A stretch of 64,000 nucleotides of DNA, taken from NCBI RefSeq assembly GCF_011365745.1, contig NZ_JAAOBY010000001.1:124001-188000 (forward strand), in the 5' to 3' direction. Under the pieces are notes generated by a model. It searched no databases. It was not told the DNA's origin and saw only the letters and a program-made list of their open reading frames with translations. This stretch comes from Flavobacterium turcicum (GTDB taxonomy: Bacteria; Bacteroidota; Bacteroidia; Flavobacteriales; Flavobacteriaceae). The stretch's first letter is position 1, and the number at the start of each line of letters is the position of its first letter. Shown here one piece after another: positions 43,625 to 52,559 of the stretch. The position numbers were made by a program, and so were the translations under genes.

Positions 43625-44773
43625 ATGCAATTTTCAGAAATTTTAGGGCAAGAACACATTAAAAATCACTTGACACGAAGTGCTAATTTAGGTCGTATTC
43701 CACATGCACAGTTGTTCGTAGGTCCTGAGGGAAGTGGCACACTTGCAATGGCAATTGCTTATGCACAATACATTATTTGCAACAATCAAAATGGCGAAAA
43801 TACTGGCGAAAATAGTGCCTGCAATTTAAAATTCGAAAAAACTTCGCATCCAGATTTGCATTTTATTTACCCAACGGTAAGCACCGAAGATGTAAAAACC
43901 AAACCTAAAAGTATTGATTTTATAGCCGAATGGCGCCAATTTTTAGAGCATAATCCGTACGGAAGTTTGTTTGATTGGTATCAAATGCTAGGCGTAAAAA
44001 ACAAGCAAGGTGAAATTCGAGTTGATGATGCGCAGGAAATCTTAAAATCATTAGCACTTAAATCCTTTGAGGGTGGTTATAAGATTATGATCATTTGGAT
44101 GGCCGATAAAATTAATACGGCTGCCTCTAACAAATTGCTAAAATTACTAGAAGAACCAACCGATAAAACGGTTTTTATTTTAATCTCTGAAAACGAGGAA
44201 AATATTTTACAAACTATTCGTTCGCGCTGTCAAGTATTGCATTTTAATGGTTTACCCGAAACCGTAATTGCAGATGCTTTAGTAAAAACCCAAAACATTG
44301 CAGCAAATGAAGCCTTACGTATTGCACATCAAGCACAAGGCAACTACAATAAAGCATTGCAATTATTGCAACCCGATAGCGAAACTGTTTTTTTTGAAAA
44401 GTGGTTTGTTGATTGGGTTCGTGCAGCATTTAGAGCCAAAGGAAATGCAGCAGCCATTCAAGATTTAATTCAATGGAGCGAACTGGTGGCCGCTTTGGGT
44501 CGTGAAACACAAAAGAAGTTTTTACAGTTTTGCATCGAAATGTTCCGACAAGCGCTACTGCTCAATTACGAGACCAAAAACTTAGTTTACATTGAACCAA
44601 AAGTCGAAAAATTCAAGCTCGAAAATTTTGCACCCTTCGTGAACGGAAATAACATTCAAGCCATTTTCACTGAGCTATCTAATGCAATGTATCATATCGA
44701 ACGTAACGGAAACGCAAAAATCATATTGACTGATTTATCCATAAGACTTACCCGTTTAATCCACAAAAAATAA
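43625..44773 (+). CDS. holB: DNA polymerase III subunit delta'
   Basis: Clamp-loader subunit of the replicative polymerase. The N-terminal ILGQEHIKNHLTRSANLGRIPHAQLFVGPEGSGTLAMAIAYAQYI holds a degenerate P-loop (GPEGSGT). EEPTDKTVFILISENEENILQTIRSRCQVL near residue 178 is the conserved sensor 1/SRC region. At 382 residues it is longer than E. coli HolB but usual for Bacteroidota. A DoxX-type gene follows after four bases. Confidence 0.9.
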   Translation: MQFSEILGQEHIKNHLTRSANLGRIPHAQLFVGPEGSGTLAMAIAYAQYIICNNQNGENTGENSACNLKFEKTSHPDLHFIYPTVSTEDVKTKPKSIDFIAEWRQFLEHNPYGSLFDWYQMLGVKNKQGEIRVDDAQEILKSLALKSFEGGYKIMIIWMADKINTAASNKLLKLLEEPTDKTVFILISENEENILQTIRSRCQVLHFNGLPETVIADALVKTQNIAANEALRIAHQAQGNYNKALQLLQPDSETVFFEKWFVDWVRAAFRAKGNAAAIQDLIQWSELVAALGRETQKKFLQFCIEMFRQALLLNYETKNLVYIEPKVEKFKLENFAPFVNGNNIQAIFTELSNAMYHIERNGNAKIILTDLSIRLTRLIHKK

Positions 44774-44777
44774 ACAC

Positions 44778-45161
44778 ATGAACAACATTACCTCTATTTT
44801 AATTTTGATTTTTTTGGCCATTACTTTTTTACAATCAGGCTACGATAAACTATTTTATTGGAAAGATAACGTAGAATGGTTAAAAGGCCATTTTGCTAAT
44901 ACTCCGCTTAAAAATCAAGTGCCACTTGCATTAGGAAACATTCTAGTTTTAGAACTAATATCAGGAGTACTTAGCGTAGTAGGTTGCGTTGAATTATTCA
45001 TCAACAATGGTAGAGTTTTTGGTTTTTACGGAGCTGTTTTTTCGTGCATCACATTACTGATGCTGTTGTTTGGTCAACGTTTAGCCAAAGATTATGATGG
45101 TGCCAGAACAATTGTCATTTATTTTATTCCCGCAATTTTAGCCGTGTATTGGTTAAATTAA
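44778..45161 (+). CDS. DoxX-like membrane protein
   Basis: A 127-residue protein with four predicted membrane helices (about 5-22, 48-68, 76-98, 106-125). LQSGYDKLFYWKDNVEWLKGHF after the first helix matches the DoxX/MauE-like pattern. Function unknown; relatives are linked to redox processes. It starts four bases after the delta' gene. Confidence 0.78.
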   Translation: MNNITSILILIFLAITFLQSGYDKLFYWKDNVEWLKGHFANTPLKNQVPLALGNILVLELISGVLSVVGCVELFINNGRVFGFYGAVFSCITLLMLLFGQRLAKDYDGARTIVIYFIPAILAVYWLN

Positions 45162-45214
45162 TTCAAAGTACAAGCGCGTTACCCAACTTTAACCTTTTTA
45201 GTTTTACAAAAATT

Positions 45215-45724
45215 ATGAATGCAAAATATCCTTCTGAATCTTTAACCACACTTACTGATTTGGTTTTACCAAGCGAAACCAATCCGCTAAATAATTTATT
45301 TGGTGGCGAATTACTAGCACGTATGGACCGTGCCGCAAGTATCGCTGCACGCAGACATTCGCGCCGCATTGTAGTTACAGCATCAGTAAACCACGTGGCT
45401 TTTAACAGAGCAATCCCTCTTGGAAGTGTAGTTACGGTCGAAGCCAAAGTGTCGCGTTCGTTCAAAAGTTCAATGGAAATTTACATTGACATCTGGGTAG
45501 AAGACCGCGAATCTGGTAACAAAACTAAAGCTAACGAGGCCATTTACACTTTCGTAGCCGTAGATGATACAGGAAGACCTGTTGAAGTACCTCAAATTAT
45601 ACCTGAAACCGATCTAGAAAAACAACGATTTGAAGCTGCTTTGCGCAGAAAACAATTGAGTCTGGTATTGGCCGGAAAAATGAAACCCGAAGAAGCTACA
45701 GAGTTGCGAGCATTATTTGTATAA
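45215..45724 (+). CDS. Acyl-CoA thioesterase (hotdog fold)
   Basis: The ATG at 45215 (MNAKYPSESLTTLTDLVLPSETNPLNNLFGG) is chosen; an in-frame TTG at 45149 would overlap the previous gene and add an unusual N-terminus. The hotdog domain is clear from LFGGELLARMDRAASIAARRH, with the hotdog-helix residues, and VTASVNHVAFNRAIPLGSVV. At 169 residues it belongs to the YciA/BFIT-like acyl-CoA hydrolases. Substrate chain length cannot be deduced. The 156-base spacer to recA has no terminator that I can see. Confidence 0.9.
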   Translation: MNAKYPSESLTTLTDLVLPSETNPLNNLFGGELLARMDRAASIAARRHSRRIVVTASVNHVAFNRAIPLGSVVTVEAKVSRSFKSSMEIYIDIWVEDRESGNKTKANEAIYTFVAVDDTGRPVEVPQIIPETDLEKQRFEAALRRKQLSLVLAGKMKPEEATELRALFV

Positions 45725-45827
45725 AAAAATAATATTGCAGAGGTAAATTGTTACCAACAGAAAAATTTTCAATTGAAAAAAAAAGTATTTTTACGAAAAC
45801 AAATCTTAAAAATCAAAATCAACTACT

Positions 45828-45839
45828 GAATTGCAATTC
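45828..45839. promoter_or_regulatory. 12-base palindrome upstream of recA
   Basis: GAATTGCAATTC is a perfect palindrome 41 bases before the recA start. It is a possible operator, but no SOS box is known to me for this group, and AT-rich palindromes of this size can arise by chance. Confidence 0.3.
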
Positions 45840-45880
45840 ACAACAATTCAAACGGTTACAGCGATAAAAAAAGCAATTAA

Positions 45881-46912
45881 ATGAAAGAAAAGGCAAAAGA
45901 GAAGATGAGCACAGAAAAAGAATCAAAATTAAAAGCACTACAGCTTACGCTAGACAAACTAGACAAAACTTACGGTAAAGGAACCGTAATGAAAATGGGA
46001 GACAAAGCCATTGAAGAGGTAGAAGTAATTTCTTCAGGATCTTTGGGAGTAGATTTAGCTCTTGGAGTGGGAGGTTACCCAAAAGGACGTATCATCGAAA
46101 TTTACGGACCAGAATCATCTGGTAAAACTACTTTAACTCTGCATGCTATTGCTGAAGCTCAAAAGGCAGGCGGAATTGCTGCATTTATTGATGCAGAGCA
46201 CGCTTTTGATAGAAATTATGCTGAGAAATTAGGCGTAGATATCGAAAACTTAATCATATCGCAACCTGATAACGGAGAACAAGCCCTGGAAATTGCTGAA
46301 AACTTGATTCGTTCAGGCGCAATTGATATTGTTGTAATTGACTCGGTTGCGGCGCTTACACCAAAAAGTGAAATTGAAGGCGAAATGGGCGACTCTAAAA
46401 TGGGTTTACATGCTCGTTTAATGTCACAAGCGTTGCGTAAATTGACAGGAACTATCAGTAAAACAAATTGTACTGTATTTTTCATTAACCAATTAAGAGA
46501 AAAAATTGGTGTAATGTTCGGAAATCCAGAAACAACAACCGGTGGTAACGCTTTAAAGTTTTACGCATCTGTACGTTTGGACATCCGTCGTTCTACTCAA
46601 ATTAAAGATGGTGAAAATGTAATTGGAAACAGAACCAAAGTAAAAATTGTTAAAAACAAGGTTGCACCACCTTTCAAAGTAGCTGAATTTGATATCATGT
46701 ACGGCGAAGGAGTATCAAAAACTGGTGAAATTTTAGATCTAGCAGTTGAATTTGAAATTGTAAAAAAATCAGGTTCATGGTTTAGCTACGGCGAAACAAA
46801 ATTAGGACAAGGTCGTGATGCGGTTAAATCGTTAATCAAAGACAATCCAGAATTAGCTGATGAATTAGAGGAAAAAATAAAAGCTAAAATTAAAGAATTA
46901 GCTGAAGCATAA
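45881..46912 (+). CDS. recA: Recombinase RecA
   Basis: RecA catalyses strand exchange and activates the SOS response. Walker A is GPESSGKTT near residue 74; [35 protein letters not shown] and [30 protein letters not shown] are the standard core. It is 343 residues from the ATG at 45881. Many flavobacterial RecA proteins begin at the equivalent of the ATG at 45905 ([13 protein letters not shown]), so the first eight residues are uncertain. It is a single-gene unit with a strong terminator. Confidence 0.97.
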   Translation: MKEKAKEKMSTEKESKLKALQLTLDKLDKTYGKGTVMKMGDKAIEEVEVISSGSLGVDLALGVGGYPKGRIIEIYGPESSGKTTLTLHAIAEAQKAGGIAAFIDAEHAFDRNYAEKLGVDIENLIISQPDNGEQALEIAENLIRSGAIDIVVIDSVAALTPKSEIEGEMGDSKMGLHARLMSQALRKLTGTISKTNCTVFFINQLREKIGVMFGNPETTTGGNALKFYASVRLDIRRSTQIKDGENVIGNRTKVKIVKNKVAPPFKVAEFDIMYGEGVSKTGEILDLAVEFEIVKKSGSWFSYGETKLGQGRDAVKSLIKDNPELADELEEKIKAKIKELAEA

Positions 46913-46917
46913 AACTT

Positions 46918-46945
46918 AAAACCCGATTTATTCGGGTTTTTTTTT
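46918..46945 (+). terminator. Terminator of recA
   Basis: AAAACCCGA pairs with TCGGGTTTT around a five-base loop, followed by a T run, six bases after the stop codon. Confidence 0.92.
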
Positions 46946-47036
46946 AGCCCAAACGCAACCTTTCAAAAGTCTATACATCTACAAATTAGCCGCCAAGTAA
47001 AACAGTAAGCGGAAAATATTTATCTTTAAAACAAAC

Positions 47037-47450
47037 ATGATGAAAAAGCTAATTGCACTTACTTTACTATTAGTCAGTATGGCATCTTGTAGTACTGATA
47101 ACGACTCCAATAATTACACTTACGAGGTATTACCAATAGCGAGTTATACCGTTCCTGCTGAATTTAAATTGGGCGAAACGTATACAATAACTTTAAAATA
47201 CCAAAAACCAACATCGTGTCATTATTATCAGGGAATCTATTATGATAAAAACTTAAATGTGCGCACCATTGGTGTTCAAACCGTGGTAGATAACGATCAA
47301 GTTTGTAATGCAGCACTTCCGCCAGAATCTGAAACTTCTTTTCAATTTTTTGTAACCAATACGGGGTCTTACATTTTTAAATTCTATAAAGGCGAAGATG
47401 CTGCAGGAAATAATATCTTTGAGGAGGTAGAAATTCCTGTTACCAACTAA
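47037..47450 (+). CDS. Putative lipoprotein, unknown function
   Basis: MMKKLIALTLLLVSMASCSTDNDSNN is a signal peptide with lipobox (Cys18), followed by an acidic stretch that could direct surface exposure. The mature 119 residues read as a single beta-sandwich (YTVPAEFKLGETYTITLKYQKPTSCHYYQGIYYD, FFVTNTGSYIFKFYKGEDAAGN). Two cysteines (SCHYY and VCNAA) could form a disulfide. I do not recognise the family. It lies 15 bases upstream of an ECF sigma factor gene in the same direction. Confidence 0.75.
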   Translation: MMKKLIALTLLLVSMASCSTDNDSNNYTYEVLPIASYTVPAEFKLGETYTITLKYQKPTSCHYYQGIYYDKNLNVRTIGVQTVVDNDQVCNAALPPESETSFQFFVTNTGSYIFKFYKGEDAAGNNIFEEVEIPVTN

Positions 47451-47465
47451 TCATTCTACAGCAAA

Positions 47466-48011
47466 GTGAGCATTGATCAATTAATTTCTGATTGTAAAAA
47501 AAACTGCCCTAAAGCACAAGAGCAAGTATACCAACTGTTTTCTAAAAAGCTGTTTGGGGTATGCTTGCTCTATTCTAGTAGTTACGTTGATGCTCAAGAC
47601 AATTTACAAGATGGATTTTTGATCATTTTCAATAAAATACATCAATTTAGCGGAAGTGGTTCGTTCGAAGGATGGGCCAAACGTATAATGATCAATACGG
47701 CTTTGCAAAAATTCAGAAACGTACGATTCATGGAGCGCGTAGATGAAACCATTGCAATAGCAGATGAAGTCGAAATTGAAGACGAAAACATTCCGCTAGA
47801 TTACCTACTACAAATGATTCAAGAGTTACCAGACCAATACCGACTGGTTTTTAGCTTGTATGTATTGGATGATTACTCGCATAAAGAAATAGCCGAAATG
47901 CTAAAAATAAGTACCGGCACTACAAAATCAAACTTAGCCAGAGCAAGAACGATTTTGAAAGAAAAAATAGAGCTTTACTACAAAATAAACCCCTTGCCTA
48001 CTGCCAAATGA
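47466..48011 (+). CDS. RNA polymerase ECF-type sigma-70 factor
   Basis: A 181-residue sigma factor with region 2 (YQLFSKKLFGVCLLYSSSYVDAQDNLQDGFLIIFNKIHQF, about residues 22-62) and region 4 (LIQELPDQYRLVFSLYVLDDYSHKEIAEMLKISTGTTKSNLARARTIL, about 117-165). The start appears to be GTG at 47466; no ATG precedes region 2. The end overlaps the next gene by four bases (ATGA), so it is translationally coupled to a probable membrane-bound regulator. Confidence 0.9.
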   Translation: MSIDQLISDCKKNCPKAQEQVYQLFSKKLFGVCLLYSSSYVDAQDNLQDGFLIIFNKIHQFSGSGSFEGWAKRIMINTALQKFRNVRFMERVDETIAIADEVEIEDENIPLDYLLQMIQELPDQYRLVFSLYVLDDYSHKEIAEMLKISTGTTKSNLARARTILKEKIELYYKINPLPTAK

Positions 48012-49423
48012 GTGATAACAAAAATATAGATCGTTTATTCAAGGAACAATTCAAAGATTTTGAAGCGACTCCTGCTGCAGGCACTTGGGACCAAATTGCA
48101 GCACAATTACAACACAAAAAGAAACGCAGAGCAGTTCCGTTTTGGCTAAAATCATCAGGTATAGCAGCCGCTTTAGTATTGGGTTGTTTTTTTCTGTTTG
48201 ACCAAAATTCAACCCTTGAATTACAGGAAAATAAAGTAGCTACAGGAAAAAAAACAAACCCAAAAGACGAGCCAATACTTAAAAGCAAAACCACTATTTC
48301 AACAAAACCAAATAGTGAGGTTGTGTCGGCTCCACCTAAAATTGTTTCTAATCCAACGATTACCACCAATCCATCTGTAAAAGTAAATCCTAAAAATAAT
48401 TTTGTTACAACCAATACAAGCAGCTATAATATTAAAAATCAAATTTTTACAAAAAATAGTATAGTACAAAATGACATTCAGGAAACCGAAAAAAACACGG
48501 ATAAGTTAAGTAACAATTTAAATAGTTATAAAAGAAACTTGGATAATGAAAGCAACATTGATCCAAGCAATTCATTTATCAACAAAAGCATTGTCAATCC
48601 TGCAGTAGCAACAACGGATTCAGACGTAAAGGAGGAACAAAAAACTAACCCCAACGCACTAGAAATTCTTTTGCAACAAAAAGACGGAGTCCAATCAGTG
48701 GTGACTAATGAAAAAAGTCAACAAAAATGGCAAATTAAACCTACTGTAGCTCCAATATTTTTAAATACTAACGCTGGAGGTTCAGCAATTGACCCTCAGT
48801 TTGCCAATAATCCAAAATCAGCCGAGCAAAATCTTAGTTACGGCGTAGGAGTTCAATATGCATTAAACAAGAAAGTAAAAATACGCAGCGGTTTAAACAA
48901 ATTGGCATTAGATTATAATACCAAAAACATTGTTTATTCTACTGGTTTAATGAGTAAAAATCTGCCGAACATCACTTATACAACAAACCAAATTATCGTA
49001 ATTAAGAGTGAAAACACGTTGGTAACTTTAATTTCATTGGAAACAGACTTACAAGAAACTACTGCTGGACAAATCAACCAACAAATGGGTTACATAGAGT
49101 TGCCTATGGAACTATCGTATGCACTGATTGATAAAAAATGGGGAATTAACCTTATCGGTGGTATTAGTACCTTGTTTTTAAGTCAAAATAAAATTTCAAT
49201 CTTGAGTGAACAAGGCAGGATTCCGTTGGGTGAGGCTAATAATTTAAATTCGGTACATTTCAGCTCCAATGTGGGTGTTGGTTTTTCGTATCAAATAAAG
49301 CCATCCTTGCGCTTTAACTTGGAACCGATGATGAAGTACCAATTCAATACTTTTTCTCAAAATAACAGCAGTTTTAAGCCTGCATTTATAGGTTTATATT
49401 CGGGCGTGAGTTTTAGTTTTTAA
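48008..49423 (+). CDS. Probable anti-sigma-type inner-membrane protein with C-terminal barrel-like domain
   Basis: A 471-residue protein coupled to the ECF sigma gene. Residues 1-44 are a charged cytosolic segment (MSDNKNIDRLFKEQFKDFEA...GTWDQIAAQL, then a KKKRR cluster). One membrane helix lies at about 46-64. Residues 70-240 are a low-complexity Asn/Thr/Ser/Lys linker. Residues 250-471 are amphipathic strands ending in FIGLYSGVSFSF, like an outer-membrane beta-barrel of the PorT/OmpW kind. The N-terminal part fits an anti-sigma role by position. The combination with a barrel is a recurring but uncharacterised Bacteroidota arrangement. Its 3' end overlaps the converging acyltransferase gene by 11 bases. 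Confidence 0.7.
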   Translation: MSDNKNIDRLFKEQFKDFEATPAAGTWDQIAAQLQHKKKRRAVPFWLKSSGIAAALVLGCFFLFDQNSTLELQENKVATGKKTNPKDEPILKSKTTISTKPNSEVVSAPPKIVSNPTITTNPSVKVNPKNNFVTTNTSSYNIKNQIFTKNSIVQNDIQETEKNTDKLSNNLNSYKRNLDNESNIDPSNSFINKSIVNPAVATTDSDVKEEQKTNPNALEILLQQKDGVQSVVTNEKSQQKWQIKPTVAPIFLNTNAGGSAIDPQFANNPKSAEQNLSYGVGVQYALNKKVKIRSGLNKLALDYNTKNIVYSTGLMSKNLPNITYTTNQIIVIKSENTLVTLISLETDLQETTAGQINQQMGYIELPMELSYALIDKKWGINLIGGISTLFLSQNKISILSEQGRIPLGEANNLNSVHFSSNVGVGFSYQIKPSLRFNLEPMMKYQFNTFSQNNSSFKPAFIGLYSGVSFSF

Positions 49424-50168
49424 TTTTACTGGCTTCAAACTTTAATAATTGTTGGTAAATAAGATTCCACAATTGCTCCTTTAGCTGTTTTCTATCTGCC
49501 TCTACTTTGTTTTTGGTTTCCACATGATGGTGCAACTTCACACGCATTAAACCTGGGCTTCCACTCAAAAAAGTATAAGAGAAACGCTCTTTATTATCAG
49601 CAAAAGTCATTGGAACAATTGGTATTTGGTGTTCTACAGCCAAACGAAAAGCGCCGTCTTTAAAACTATCTAAAACAATCGATTCATCATCCGGAACGCC
49701 GCCCTCAGGGAAAATACAAATACTCAGTCCTTGTTTAATCCGTTTTTGAGCACGGTCAAATACTTCCATTCGGCTTTTGGTAGAGCCACGATCTACTAAA
49801 ATACAAGTTCTTTTGTAAAAAAATCCAAACAATGGAATCTTGGATAATTCCTTTTTACCTACAAAAACGAAAGGATTTTTGGTTATGGCTAGCATCAACA
49901 TAATATCGGTCATCGAGGTGTGGTTGGCCACAATCATGTAACTTTTTCCTATTTCCATTTCTTGATCACGCTCTACGGTGTAGCGAAAACCCATCCCAAA
50001 AAGAATACATTTGGCCCAAATCCTGGCCATTTTAAAGAAATAAGGGTAACTGCTTTCCCTCAAAATAGAGGCTACCAAAAAAGGAAACATCACCAAGATG
50101 GGAATGGCCATCAAAATATAAAACCAAACGCGCCACAATACCCAAAAAATAATTTTTAATGCTCTCAT
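49413..50168 (-). CDS. Lysophospholipid acyltransferase (PlsC-like)
   Basis: A second PlsC-family enzyme of this window, 251 residues. An N-terminal membrane helix (about 8-28) precedes the catalytic HX4D motif in NHTSMTDIML near residue 83, and FPEGGVPDDES near 152 is the substrate motif. It is distinct from the 34413-35147 enzyme in sequence. The substrate may be lysophosphatidate or another lysolipid. It is divergent from trpS, with 137 bases between. Confidence 0.9.
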   Translation of the reverse strand: MRALKIIFWVLWRVWFYILMAIPILVMFPFLVASILRESSYPYFFKMARIWAKCILFGMGFRYTVERDQEMEIGKSYMIVANHTSMTDIMLMLAITKNPFVFVGKKELSKIPLFGFFYKRTCILVDRGSTKSRMEVFDRAQKRIKQGLSICIFPEGGVPDDESIVLDSFKDGAFRLAVEHQIPIVPMTFADNKERFSYTFLSGSPGLMRVKLHHHVETKNKVEADRKQLKEQLWNLIYQQLLKFEASKIKN

Positions 50169-50305
50169 GTGTTCAAAAGTAAGAAATCGTGAGCAAATAA
50201 AAATAAAAGAATTTGTTTTGGAAAACTACTTATTAGAAAAACTTTACAATCGTTGCCAACATTGCGGAAATCTTTGCGAACTTTGCGGGAAAAGTTAAAA
50301 TCATA

Positions 50306-51280
50306 ATGGCAAAAATACTTACTGGAGTTCAAAGTACAGGAACTCCTCACCTTGGCAACCTACTCGGCGCAATTATACCTGCAATAGCATTATCAAATCA
50401 ACCCGAAAATGAATCCTTTTTGTTCATTGCCGATTTACACTCGGTAACTCAAATTAAAAATGGAGAAACCTTACGCACCAATACCTACAGTACCGCTGCT
50501 GCTTGGTTAGCTTGTGGATTGAATATCAATAAAGTGGTTTTTTACAGACAATCAGATGTCCCACAGACAGCAGAGTTGTCTTGGTACTTAAGCTGTTTTT
50601 TTCCGTTCCAACGTTTGACATTGGCACACTCATTCAAAGACAAATCAGATCGTTTGGATGATGTTAATGCAGGATTGTTCTCCTACCCTATGCTTATGGC
50701 TGCTGACATCTTATTGTACGATGCTGAATTTGTACCTGTAGGAAAGGATCAATTGCAACACCTTGAAATCACCCGCGATGTAGCCTCAAGATTCAATCAT
50801 CAAATGGGCGAAACATTTGTGCTTCCTGAAGCTAAAATTCAAGAAGATAGCATGTTAATTCCGGGTACCAATGGCGGAAAAATGAGTAAATCAGCAAATA
50901 ACATTATCAATATTTTTCTAGACGATAAAGCGTTACGCAAACAAGTCATGAGTATTGAAACGGATAGCACACCACTCGAAGATCCTAAACATCCAGATAC
51001 CTGTAATGCTTTTGCTATTTATGCTTTATTGGCAACTGAAGAACAATTAGCTGAAATGCGAGCCAATTATCTTGGTGGAAATTACGGTTATGGTCATGCC
51101 AAACAAGCTTTGTTTGAATTGATTTGCGAAAGATTTAAAACTGAACGTGAAAAGTATAACTACTACATGAACAACCTTCCTGAAGTAGATGCGCTTTTAA
51201 AAATTGGTGCTCAAAAAGCATCGGCTGTGGCCAATGGAGTACTAGCCAAAGTACGCGAAAAACTAGGATTCGAAATATAA
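50306..51280 (+). CDS. trpS: Tryptophan--tRNA ligase
   Basis: Class I aminoacyl-tRNA synthetase charging tRNA-Trp. The HIGH-type motif is GTPHLGN at residues 12-18 and KMSKS is at about 192-196 in GGKMSKSAN. It is 324 residues, the short bacterial form. The start ATG follows a spacer with the CTTTGCG words common in spacers here (50268-50290). It has its own strong terminator. Confidence 0.96.
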   Translation: MAKILTGVQSTGTPHLGNLLGAIIPAIALSNQPENESFLFIADLHSVTQIKNGETLRTNTYSTAAAWLACGLNINKVVFYRQSDVPQTAELSWYLSCFFPFQRLTLAHSFKDKSDRLDDVNAGLFSYPMLMAADILLYDAEFVPVGKDQLQHLEITRDVASRFNHQMGETFVLPEAKIQEDSMLIPGTNGGKMSKSANNIINIFLDDKALRKQVMSIETDSTPLEDPKHPDTCNAFAIYALLATEEQLAEMRANYLGGNYGYGHAKQALFELICERFKTEREKYNYYMNNLPEVDALLKIGAQKASAVANGVLAKVREKLGFEI

Positions 51281-51295
51281 TTACCTTTTTAAAAT

Positions 51296-51347
51296 AACCG
51301 CAGATTCGAAGATTAAAATAATATTTTAATCTTCAAATCTGCGGTTT
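51296..51347. terminator. Long bidirectional terminator between trpS and dprA
   Basis: AACCGCAGATTTGAAG-like arms pair over more than 20 bases (left arm 51296-51319, right arm 51323-51347, one extra C in the left arm), with A/T runs on both sides. It lies between the converging ends of trpS and dprA. Confidence 0.88.
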
Positions 51348-51353
51348 TTCTAA

Positions 51354-52457
51354 TTATATTGCTTCAAATAATTTGCCCGGTAATGGCCGTATTACGCCTT
51401 TTAGTTCCATATTCAGCAACATTCCCGATATTTTGTAAATAGGCAAATCGCATTGCAAGGCAATAATATCCAATAGTTCTTTACCACTTTTTAAGAGATA
51501 ATCGTATACCTTTTGTTCATCGGGATCAAGCTCTACAAACAATTGTTTCTGCACGGGTTTTACTTCTTTTTGAATATCCCAATTTAAAATGTAAACCAAA
51601 TCGGCAGCACTAGTAAGCACATTAGCTTTTTGTGTTTTAATCAAATTGTTGCAGCCTTGGCTGTACTTATCGGTAACACGGCCGGGAACTGCAAAAACAT
51701 CTCTGTTGTAATCATTGGCCATATTGGCTGTAATGAGCGATCCGCCACGCTCAGCCGATTCAATTACAATTGTAGCTTCGCACATACCCGCAACAATACG
51801 GTTTCTGCGAACAAAATTCTCTTTATCAGGATTAGAAGAACTCCAAAACTCAGTCAGAAAACCACCATTTTGTTCCACTTTGGACACATACTTTTTATGC
51901 GTTTTAGGGTAAATCTGATTTAAACCATGAGCTACCACACCAATAGTTTGCAAGTTATAATCCATAGCAAGTTGATGAGCTACAATATCAACTCCATAAG
52001 CAAAACCACTCACAATCACCGGATCAAGTGGTGCTAAATCAGCTATCAATTGCCTGCAAAACTCAGTTCCATAAGCAGTGATTTGCCGCGTGCCCACAAT
52101 GCTAATCATGCGTCGGTTATTTAAATTTATGTTTCCGGAACTGAACAAAAGTAGCGGGCCATCTACGCATTGCTTCAAACGCTCTGGATAGTTTGCATCC
52201 TGAAAAAAAGCAGTGGTGATGTTGTTCTCTTTTATAAAATCCAATTCTTTTTGTGCTTTCGCAAATACTACCGATTTATCTTTTAAATTTTTTAAAAGCA
52301 TGGCTCCTACTCCATCAATTGCAGCAAGCTGCGTCGATTTACTAGTAAAAATAGCTTCGGCAGATCCTAAATGAGTCAATAATTTTTTGGCCATAATATC
52401 GCCAACTCCTTCTACACGCTGCAGTGCCAGCAAATAAAATAAATCCTGTTCGTTCAT
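51354..52457 (-). CDS. dprA: DNA-processing protein DprA
   Basis: DprA protects incoming single-stranded DNA and loads RecA during natural transformation. The extended Rossmann fold region has GTRQITAYG near residue 120, IVSGFAYGVDIVAHQLA near 152 and SAERGGSLITANMANDYNRDVFAVPG near 232. An N-terminal helix-hairpin-helix-like part (VEGVGDIMAKKLL) and a C-terminal winged helix (about 300-367) flank it. At 367 residues it has the usual length. It is a single-gene unit. Confidence 0.95.
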   Translation of the reverse strand: MNEQDLFYLLALQRVEGVGDIMAKKLLTHLGSAEAIFTSKSTQLAAIDGVGAMLLKNLKDKSVVFAKAQKELDFIKENNITTAFFQDANYPERLKQCVDGPLLLFSSGNINLNNRRMISIVGTRQITAYGTEFCRQLIADLAPLDPVIVSGFAYGVDIVAHQLAMDYNLQTIGVVAHGLNQIYPKTHKKYVSKVEQNGGFLTEFWSSSNPDKENFVRRNRIVAGMCEATIVIESAERGGSLITANMANDYNRDVFAVPGRVTDKYSQGCNNLIKTQKANVLTSAADLVYILNWDIQKEVKPVQKQLFVELDPDEQKVYDYLLKSGKELLDIIALQCDLPIYKISGMLLNMELKGVIRPLPGKLFEAI

Positions 52458-52525
52458 GCTAAAAGTTTGAGGCTGAAATGTATAAATTTTTGTCGGAATT
52501 GTTAATAAAAATTGTGAATAAAATT

Positions 52526-52554
52526 TTGATAACTATTTTCGTTGTATAACTTTG
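52526..52554 (+). promoter_or_regulatory. Promoter of the HU/SPOR gene
   Basis: TTG at 52526-52528, 18 bases, then TAACTTTG at 52547-52554, an ideal Bacteroidota promoter. The box ends five bases before the ATG at 52560, so the transcript would be leaderless or nearly so. Confidence 0.7.
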
Positions 52555-52559
52555 TAAGT

